Below are positions 57,550 through 62,619 of a DNA stretch of 62,619 nucleotides, one piece after another. The notes beneath the pieces are model-generated. The model was given only the letters and a program-made list of their open reading frames with translations. It was not told the origin of the DNA and did no database searches. Position numbers and translations under genes: made by a program. Position 1 is the stretch's first letter. Each line of letters opens with the position of its first letter. The stretch lies in the NCBI GenBank assembly GCA_028689735.1, contig JAQVCP010000014.1, positions 1-62,619 on the forward strand. Reading direction: 5' to 3'. The DNA is from Hespellia sp. Lineage in GTDB: Bacteria; Bacillota; Clostridia; Lachnospirales; Lachnospiraceae.

Positions 57550-58476
57550 ATGATTAACAAATTAGTGGCAAAGATTAAAGAGACGGGGGCACCGATTGTT
57601 GTAGGGTTGGATCCTATGATGAATTACATTCCGGAGCAGGTGCAGAAAAAAGCATTTGAAGAATATGGTGAGACATTGGAAGGGGCTGCGGAAGCAATCT
57701 GGCAGTTCAACAAAGAAATCGTTGATAAGACTTATGATCTGATTCCGGCGGTGAAACCACAGATTGCAATGTATGAACAGTTTGGAATTCCGGGGCTGGA
57801 GGCATTTAAAAAGACGGTTGACTACTGCAAGGAGAAAGATCTGGTAGTAATCGGTGATATCAAGCGCGGTGACATTGGTTCGACTTCTGCGGCTTATGCG
57901 GTAGGACATCTTGGCAGAGTGCAGGTTGGAAGTAAGACCTACGTTCCATTCGATGAGGACTTTGTGACGGTAAATCCTTATCTGGGTTCTGACGGCGTGA
58001 ATCCATTTATTGATGTCTGCAAGGAAGAAAAGAAGGGACTTTTTATTCTGGTGAAGACTTCCAATCCTTCCAGCGGAGAGTTCCAGGATCAGCTGATTGA
58101 CAACAGACCGCTCTATGAACTGGTGGGTGAGAAGGTTGCCCAGTGGGGCGCAGACTGTATGGGAGATGAATACAGTTATATTGGCGCGGTTGTCGGAGCT
58201 ACGTATCCTGAGATGGGAAAGGTGCTTCGGAAGGTAATGCCAAAGTCTTATATTCTGGTTCCTGGGTATGGTGCGCAAGGTGGTCAGGGAAAGGATCTGG
58301 TACATTTCTTTAATGAAGACGGACTGGGAGCCATTGTCAATTCCTCACGTGGAATTATTGCAGCTTACAAGCAGGAAGCCTATGCACAGTATGGTGCTGA
58401 GAACTTTGGTGAAGCTTCAAGAGCAGCCGTTCAGGCGATGACTGCAGATATCAGCGGAGCACTGGCCAGCCGTTAG
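57550..58476 (+). CDS. pyrF: Orotidine-5'-phosphate decarboxylase
   Basis: 308 residues, the long subfamily of PyrF. Catalytic motif GDIKRGDIGSTS (Asp-Lys-Asp). N-terminal PIVVGLDPMM. Last step of UMP synthesis. ATG 57550 behind GGAGG; an upstream extension from 57490 is rejected. A TGGTAAAAT extended -10 near 57442-57450 has a poor -35. A hairpin AAGCAC/GTGCTT (57475-57495) lies in the leader. No PyrR site was recognised. Confidence 0.96.
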   Translation: MINKLVAKIKETGAPIVVGLDPMMNYIPEQVQKKAFEEYGETLEGAAEAIWQFNKEIVDKTYDLIPAVKPQIAMYEQFGIPGLEAFKKTVDYCKEKDLVVIGDIKRGDIGSTSAAYAVGHLGRVQVGSKTYVPFDEDFVTVNPYLGSDGVNPFIDVCKEEKKGLFILVKTSNPSSGEFQDQLIDNRPLYELVGEKVAQWGADCMGDEYSYIGAVVGATYPEMGKVLRKVMPKSYILVPGYGAQGGQGKDLVHFFNEDGLGAIVNSSRGIIAAYKQEAYAQYGAENFGEASRAAVQAMTADISGALASR

Positions 58477-58559
58477 TGCACAGCATATCCTTGCGAAGGA
58501 CAGCGCCAGTTTACGGCTTGCCTTCAGGAAAAGATAATAGATAAAATGGGAGAAAAAAG

Positions 58560-59342
58560 ATGGCAAAGAAATGGAAAGAGCAGGTAACCGTGATTTCACA
58601 GGAGTGCATCACGGAGGGCATTTACAGCATGTGGATTCAGACAGAGAACATTGCACTGGAGGCTGTTCCGGGACAATTTGTCTCAATGTATACAGGGGAT
58701 GGAAGCAAGTTATTGCCAAGACCGATTAGTATCTGTGAGATTGACAAGGAGAAGAAGAGTCTCCGTCTCGTGTATCGTGTGACTGGAGAAAAGACTGGTA
58801 CGAAGCAGTTTTCCCAGGCAGCTGCAGGAGACTGCATCGAAGTTCTGGGACCTCTGGGGAATGGATTCCCGCTGGAAGAAGGAAAAGGAAAGAAGGCATT
58901 TCTCATCGGTGGAGGGATTGGTGTGCCGCCGATTCTGGAGCTTGCAAAGCAGCTGGACGGAGAGAAACAGATTATTGTTGGCTACCGTGATACACAATTT
59001 TTATATAATGAGTTCTGTCAGAATGGAACGGTCTATGTGGCAACAGAGGATGGAAGTGCGGGAACCAGGGGCAATGTTATGGATGCAATCCGGGCAAATG
59101 CGCTGGATGCCGAGATTATCTACGCATGTGGGCCGACACCCATGCTCCGGGCAATCAAGCAGTATGCCGAAGAAAAAGGCATTGTCTGTTACATTTCCAT
59201 GGAAGAGCGTATGGCCTGCGGGATTGGCGCATGTCTTGCATGTGTATGTCAGTCTGCTGAGAAGGACGCACACAGTAACGTACACAACAAACGTGTCTGC
59301 AAAGACGGACCGGTGTTCTTATCTACGGAGGTGGAATTATAA
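58560..59342 (+). CDS. pyrK: Dihydroorotate dehydrogenase B, electron transfer subunit
   Basis: 260 residues. FAD site RPISICEI, NAD site GGGIGVPPILE and the [2Fe-2S] Cys cluster CGIGACLACVC with a fourth Cys in RVCKDGP. Transfers electrons from PyrD to NAD+. It overlaps pyrD by one base. Confidence 0.96.
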   Translation: MAKKWKEQVTVISQECITEGIYSMWIQTENIALEAVPGQFVSMYTGDGSKLLPRPISICEIDKEKKSLRLVYRVTGEKTGTKQFSQAAAGDCIEVLGPLGNGFPLEEGKGKKAFLIGGGIGVPPILELAKQLDGEKQIIVGYRDTQFLYNEFCQNGTVYVATEDGSAGTRGNVMDAIRANALDAEIIYACGPTPMLRAIKQYAEEKGIVCYISMEERMACGIGACLACVCQSAEKDAHSNVHNKRVCKDGPVFLSTEVEL

Positions 59343-60244
59343 TGAATACAACAATCAATCTTGCCGGAGTAGAGCTGAAGAATCCGGTGATGACAGCTTC
59401 CGGAACCTTTGGCTCCGGAGCAGAATACAGTGAATTCGTAGATCTGAATCGTCTGGGCGCTGTGGTGACCAAAGGGGTAGCGAACGTTCCGTGGCCGGGA
59501 AATCCGACTCCGCGAATTGCAGAGACTCACAGCGGCATGATGAATGCCATCGGGCTTCAGAATCCGGGAATCGATTTGTTCTGTGAAAGAGATATTCCAT
59601 TTCTAAAACAATATGATACGAAGATCATCGTCAATGTCTGCGGCAAGACCACAGAGGAGTACTGCGAAGTGGTGGAGCGGCTGGCAGATGAGGATGTGGA
59701 TTTGCTGGAGATCAATATTTCCTGCCCCAATGTCAAAGCAGGAGGAATCGCATTTGGACAGAATCCACAGGCGGTGGAAGCGATTACACGAGAAGTGAAG
59801 AAAAGAGCGAAGCAGCCGATTATCATGAAGCTCAGCCCCAATGTGACGGACATCACCGAGATGGCGAGAGCGGCGGAGGCAGGCGGAGCAGATGTACTTT
59901 CACTGATCAATACGCTTACCGGAATGAAAATTGATGTACACAAGAGAGCATTTGCTCTTGCAAATAAGACTGGCGGGGTGTCCGGCCCGGCGATTAAGCC
60001 GATTGCAGTGCGGATGGTATATCAGGTAGCCAATGCGGTGAAGGTTCCGATTATCGGAATGGGTGGTATCGCCTGCGCGGAGGATGCAATCGAATTCATT
60101 CTGGCAGGAGCTACAGCAGTCTCCATAGGAACGGCGAATTTCTTCAATCCGATGACCACAGTGGAGGTGGCAGATGGAATTGAACAGTATATGAAGCAAT
60201 ATGGATTTGAGACAATTGACAGTATGGTGGGCCTGGTGAAGTAG
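59342..60244 (+). CDS. pyrD: Dihydroorotate dehydrogenase, class 1B catalytic subunit
   Basis: 300 residues. FMN barrel; catalytic Cys in NISCPNVKAGG; phosphate-binding GMGGIACAEDA. Works with PyrK. Follows by one-base overlap, so translation is coupled. Confidence 0.96.
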   Translation: MNTTINLAGVELKNPVMTASGTFGSGAEYSEFVDLNRLGAVVTKGVANVPWPGNPTPRIAETHSGMMNAIGLQNPGIDLFCERDIPFLKQYDTKIIVNVCGKTTEEYCEVVERLADEDVDLLEINISCPNVKAGGIAFGQNPQAVEAITREVKKRAKQPIIMKLSPNVTDITEMARAAEAGGADVLSLINTLTGMKIDVHKRAFALANKTGGVSGPAIKPIAVRMVYQVANAVKVPIIGMGGIACAEDAIEFILAGATAVSIGTANFFNPMTTVEVADGIEQYMKQYGFETIDSMVGLVK

Positions 60245-60284
60245 GGGCTCTGTCTGAAGTCCGGGAAGAAAAAAGAGGTGCAGC

Positions 60285-60833
60285 ATGGAAGAACAGGAGA
60301 ACAGGATGCAGGAGAATGTACAGCAGGATACTGTGACAGGGCAGAGTGACAAACAGCAAAACAGTTGCCAACCCAACGGTGATCAGCAGAATAGACAGCC
60401 AGAGTACGGGCAGCCGCAGCAATCTCAAAAAGCACCCTACAGAGGAGTTGGAATTGCAGCGTTGGTGGTTGGCATCTTGTCCTGTGCGCTGATAGAAACG
60501 GTAGTGTTTGGAATTCTCGGCGGTTTTACGGCGATTGCTCTCGGTATTTTCTATCTTGTGAAGACGAAAGAGCGAAGAGGCTTTGGAGTCACCGGAATTG
60601 CAGCGGGAGCATTCGCAGTACTCTTTAGCTTTATTCTGGCGGTAAGCCTGCTGTTTGGAATGATTATGGGTACCAATACGAATGGTTATTCCGATGGCGG
60701 ATATAATGAGGGATATGAGGATGGATACGATGAGGGATACGAGGATGGCTATAATGATGGGGGAGCCAGCTATTATAGAGAGTTTGGAAACTACAATAAT
60801 TTCGACTCCTATGCCGATCCTGGAGAATTTTAA
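60285..60833 (+). CDS. DUF4190-like membrane protein with acidic Gly-Tyr repeats
   Basis: 182 residues. Gln/Asn-rich N-terminus (about 1-48), two hydrophobic segments (about 52-85 and 102-125) of DUF4190 type, then a C-terminal tandem of GY(E/D)xG units: GYNEGYEDGYDEGYEDGY, rich in Asp/Glu. It is embedded between pyrD and pyrE. Function unknown; the tail might bind metal or partner proteins, which is inference only. GAGGTG upstream. Confidence 0.75.
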   Translation: MEEQENRMQENVQQDTVTGQSDKQQNSCQPNGDQQNRQPEYGQPQQSQKAPYRGVGIAALVVGILSCALIETVVFGILGGFTAIALGIFYLVKTKERRGFGVTGIAAGAFAVLFSFILAVSLLFGMIMGTNTNGYSDGGYNEGYEDGYDEGYEDGYNDGGASYYREFGNYNNFDSYADPGEF

Positions 60834-60858
60834 TCCGTAAGTGGAAAATGCAGACAAA

Positions 60859-60909
60859 ACAATCAGAGGTACCGGGATCGCGAACGATGGCCCGGTATTT
60901 TCTGATTGT
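60859..60909 (+). other. Long hairpin after the DUF4190-like gene
   Basis: ACAATCAGA (60859-60867) pairs with TCTGATTGT (60901-60909), and TACCGGG (60870-60876) pairs with CCCGGTA (60891-60897). No T-run follows, so it is not a clear terminator. It separates pyrE from the upstream genes; the 263-nt spacer otherwise has no gene. Confidence 0.55.
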
Positions 60910-61096
60910 AAAAAGAAAACAAGATGGTTTTAGGAGCAAAAGGAGATAAACAAATTTGAGGATTTCGACTTGCCAAGGGGGCTGAAACTAATTGATAAAT
61001 TTAGCATTTCATGGTAGACTAAAAAAGATATCTGGAGATGTAAGTCAGACGTGCGCAGAGAATGAAAGTGTGCGCTTTAAAATAGGAGGAAAAGAC

Positions 61097-61771
61097 ATGG
61101 AGAGCTACAAACAGGAATTTATTGAATTTATGATTGACTGTGAGGTTTTAAAATTTGGAGATTTTGTGACAAAAAGCGGGAGGAATACACCATTTTTTGT
61201 GAATACAGGTTTTTATCGTACCGGTGCACAGCTTCGCAAGCTGGGAGAATACTATGCAAAGGCAATTGAAAGAAAATTTGGCTTTGATTTCGATGTGCTT
61301 TTTGGTCCTGCTTACAAGGGAATTCCCCTTACGGTAGCGGCAACAATCGCAATCAGTGAGATGTACGGAAAGGATATCAAGTACTGCTCCAACAGAAAAG
61401 AAGTCAAGGATCATGGCGACAAGGGAATTCTTCTGGGAAGTCCGATGACAGATGGCGACAAAGTTGTGATTATTGAGGATGTGACAACAGCTGGAACGTC
61501 CATTCAAGAGACGCTTCCGATTATCAAAGCACAGGGAGACGTCACACCGGTGGGGCTGGTGGTTTCCGTAGACCGTATGGAACGTGGACAGGGGGAGAAG
61601 AGTGCACTTGCAGAGATTCAGGAGAACTACGGACTTGAGACAACAGCAATCGTCACAATGGAAGAAGTTGTAGAACATCTGTATAATAAGCCGTATAAGG
61701 GCAAAGTTATTATTGATGATGAACTGAAAGCGGCAATTGATGCATACTATGACAAATATGGTGTGAAGTAA
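61097..61771 (+). CDS. pyrE: Orotate phosphoribosyltransferase
   Basis: 224 residues. PRPP-binding loop VVIIEDVTTAGTS and GPAYKGIPL. Makes OMP from orotate and PRPP, feeding PyrF. ATG 61097 behind TAGGAGGAAAA is chosen; the 35-residue extension to ATT/TTG 60992 has no ribosome binding site. Confidence 0.96.
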   Translation: MESYKQEFIEFMIDCEVLKFGDFVTKSGRNTPFFVNTGFYRTGAQLRKLGEYYAKAIERKFGFDFDVLFGPAYKGIPLTVAATIAISEMYGKDIKYCSNRKEVKDHGDKGILLGSPMTDGDKVVIIEDVTTAGTSIQETLPIIKAQGDVTPVGLVVSVDRMERGQGEKSALAEIQENYGLETTAIVTMEEVVEHLYNKPYKGKVIIDDELKAAIDAYYDKYGVK

Positions 61772-61850
61772 GGTATTTGTCCGCACAGTGTGTGTACAGC
61801 AAGGGAACAGCCAGCAATAAAGTAGGGGCATCTTATAGTAAGGAGGACTT

Positions 61851-62000
61851 ATGGAAAAGACATACAAGACAATGGTAGGCGCCGGAGCAGCGAGTCTGGC
61901 AATTGGAATCGTCATCCTTGTAACAGGGATTGCCACGGGAGTCATTGCGATTGTACAGGGGGCAAAATTACTGAAAGCAAAGAACGAGATCACATTTTAA
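61851..62000 (+). CDS. 49-residue membrane protein
   Basis: Reads MEKTYKTMVGAGAAS then a Gly/Ala/Ile/Val segment of about 27 residues, and ends LLKAKNEITF. One membrane helix with small residues (GIVILVTGIATG), Lys on both sides. AAGGAGGA 5 bp upstream and an independent stop support translation. Not recognised; it might be the third member of the pyr operon tail or independent. Confidence 0.7.
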   Translation: MEKTYKTMVGAGAASLAIGIVILVTGIATGVIAIVQGAKLLKAKNEITF

Positions 62001-62012
62001 CCTGATAGGTAA

Positions 62013-62048
62013 GTGGCGAAGTGGACTGTGAATATCCGCTTGACCGTG
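62013..62048 (+). repeat. Dispersed GCGGAT hairpin, copy 4 (before vanZ-like gene)
   Basis: GCGAAGTGGAC, then GTGAATA, then TCCGC: GTGGA (62021-62025) pairs with TCCGC (62035-62039), one wobble pair. The flank GCGAAG..GAATATCCGCTTGAC is the same type as the other three copies. Confidence 0.5.
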
Positions 62049-62141
62049 ATCAGGGCGGCAGTATATTACAAATATCCGATAGATACTTATAGGATACAGT
62101 ACTGATAATCAAAGGGGAATTAACAAAAGGGGTAGTATAAA

Positions 62142-62618
62142 TTGAAACAAAATAAGACAAAACAGCTTCGGATGCTGGGAAAGTTTCTGTTCATCATTTA
62201 TATGGTGTTTCTGATATACTTTCTCCTGTTTTCGGACTGGTATGGTCGCGCCGGTTCTACTGAGGAGTACCGGTATAATTTGACGCTTTTTAAAGAGATA
62301 GGCAGATTCATAGAATACAGAGAGACACTGGGAGCATTTGCAGTGTTCACGAATCTGTTTGGCAATATTCTGATTTTCATGCCATTTGGCTTCTTTATGC
62401 CGATGGCGAGTGAAGAGAGGAGTTTTTTACTCACATTGTTTTACAGCTTCAGCGTAAGTCTGTGTGTGGAGATTTTTCAGTTTTTCACGAAAGTGGGAAG
62501 CTTTGATGTGGATGATCTTCTGCTCAATACAATTGGCGGAATCCTGGGATATATTGCATTTATCATCTGCAATGCTATAAGGAGACATTATGCAAATCGG
62601 AAAACAAAAAGAAAGTAG
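62142..62618 (+). CDS. VanZ family protein
   Basis: 158 residues, TTG start behind AAAGGGG. Four membrane segments; VanZ pattern NLFGNILIFMPFGFFMP, then EIFQFFTKVGSFDVDDLLLNTIGGILGY. VanZ in resistance operons gives teicoplanin tolerance; most members are chromosomal and of unknown role. No other van gene is near, so it should not be read as resistance. The stop is at the window end. Confidence 0.92.
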   Translation: MKQNKTKQLRMLGKFLFIIYMVFLIYFLLFSDWYGRAGSTEEYRYNLTLFKEIGRFIEYRETLGAFAVFTNLFGNILIFMPFGFFMPMASEERSFLLTLFYSFSVSLCVEIFQFFTKVGSFDVDDLLLNTIGGILGYIAFIICNAIRRHYANRKTKRK

Positions 62619-62619
62619 T

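Noticed and set aside
57562-58305. 247-residue minus-strand ORF opposite pyrF
   Set aside because: Lies wholly within pyrF; composition typical of an antisense shadow and no start signal.
60144-60857. 237-residue minus-strand ORF over pyrD and the DUF4190-like gene
   Set aside because: Ile/Ser-rich stretch is the antisense of the GYxDG repeats; no family features.
61148-61993. 281-residue minus-strand ORF over pyrE and the small membrane gene
   Set aside because: Cys/His-rich antisense shadow of pyrE and of a plus-strand small gene with a strong ribosome binding site.
62142-62618. Glycopeptide resistance determinant
   Set aside because: A lone VanZ-family gene without vanH/A/X or regulators; VanZ homologs are common in sensitive Firmicutes.

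Overview
The window looks like chromosome from a spore-forming, anaerobic Clostridia bacterium, most likely a member of the Lachnospiraceae. The evidence is the strong AGGAGG ribosome binding sites with some GTG/TTG starts, an alpha/beta-type small acid-soluble spore protein, a zinc-type S14, an enlarged L17, a KOW protein beside infA, AddAB recombination and a DUF5685/J-domain pair. The genus cannot be fixed from this sequence alone. No rRNA, tRNA, CRISPR array, transposase or prophage gene was seen. Almost everything is plus-strand; the exceptions are a hemolysin III gene (32.3-32.9 kb) and three genes at 35.8-37.4 kb.

Layout. 0.1-4.3 kb: envelope genes (polysaccharide deacetylase with wall-binding repeats, a YjdF-like membrane protein, and an unusual CDP-alcohol phosphatidyltransferase fused to an SGNH esterase). 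4.6-9.1 kb: a Gld-like ABC export operon (ATPase, permease, GldG-like protein, DUF4340 protein). 9.1-11.2 kb: a poorly understood trio (membrane zinc ribbon, DUF5685, J-domain protein). 11.5-15.6 kb: pstSCAB-phoU phosphate uptake, with a possible Pho box. 15.9-32.1 kb: the S10-spc-alpha ribosomal superoperon from rpsJ to rplQ, including secY, adk, infA and rpoA, closed by a 19-bp-stem terminator.

33.1-35.7 kb: a DEAD-box RNA helicase behind a promoter with an immediate terminator-like hairpin, then an ECF transporter S component. 35.8-37.4 kb (minus): an unknown 87-residue protein and two cytidylate-kinase-like proteins. 37.6-41.0 kb: a PfoR-like PTS IIC protein, a small alarmone synthetase and a MATE transporter. 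41.1-48.1 kb: addB-addA. 48.2-50.9 kb: a DUF1294 protein and a PadR-HAAS-DUF4097-PspC envelope-stress-type operon with a palindromic operator over its promoter. 51.0-57.3 kb: spore protein, WecG/TagA-like protein, CdaR/PucR-type regulator, ftsEX, a coiled-coil M23 peptidase and an S41 protease. 57.5-62.0 kb: pyrF-pyrK-pyrD-(DUF4190)-pyrE and a 49-residue membrane protein. The window ends with a VanZ-family gene.

The most unusual signals are non-coding. A roughly 40-nt unit recurs five times in three long spacers inside the ribosomal operon, and a different short hairpin (GCGGAT..ATCCGC) recurs in four distant spacers. Other points of interest are the phosphatidyltransferase-esterase fusion, the attenuator-like leader of the helicase, the PadR operator, and the FtsEX locus with an apparently zinc-competent M23 partner.
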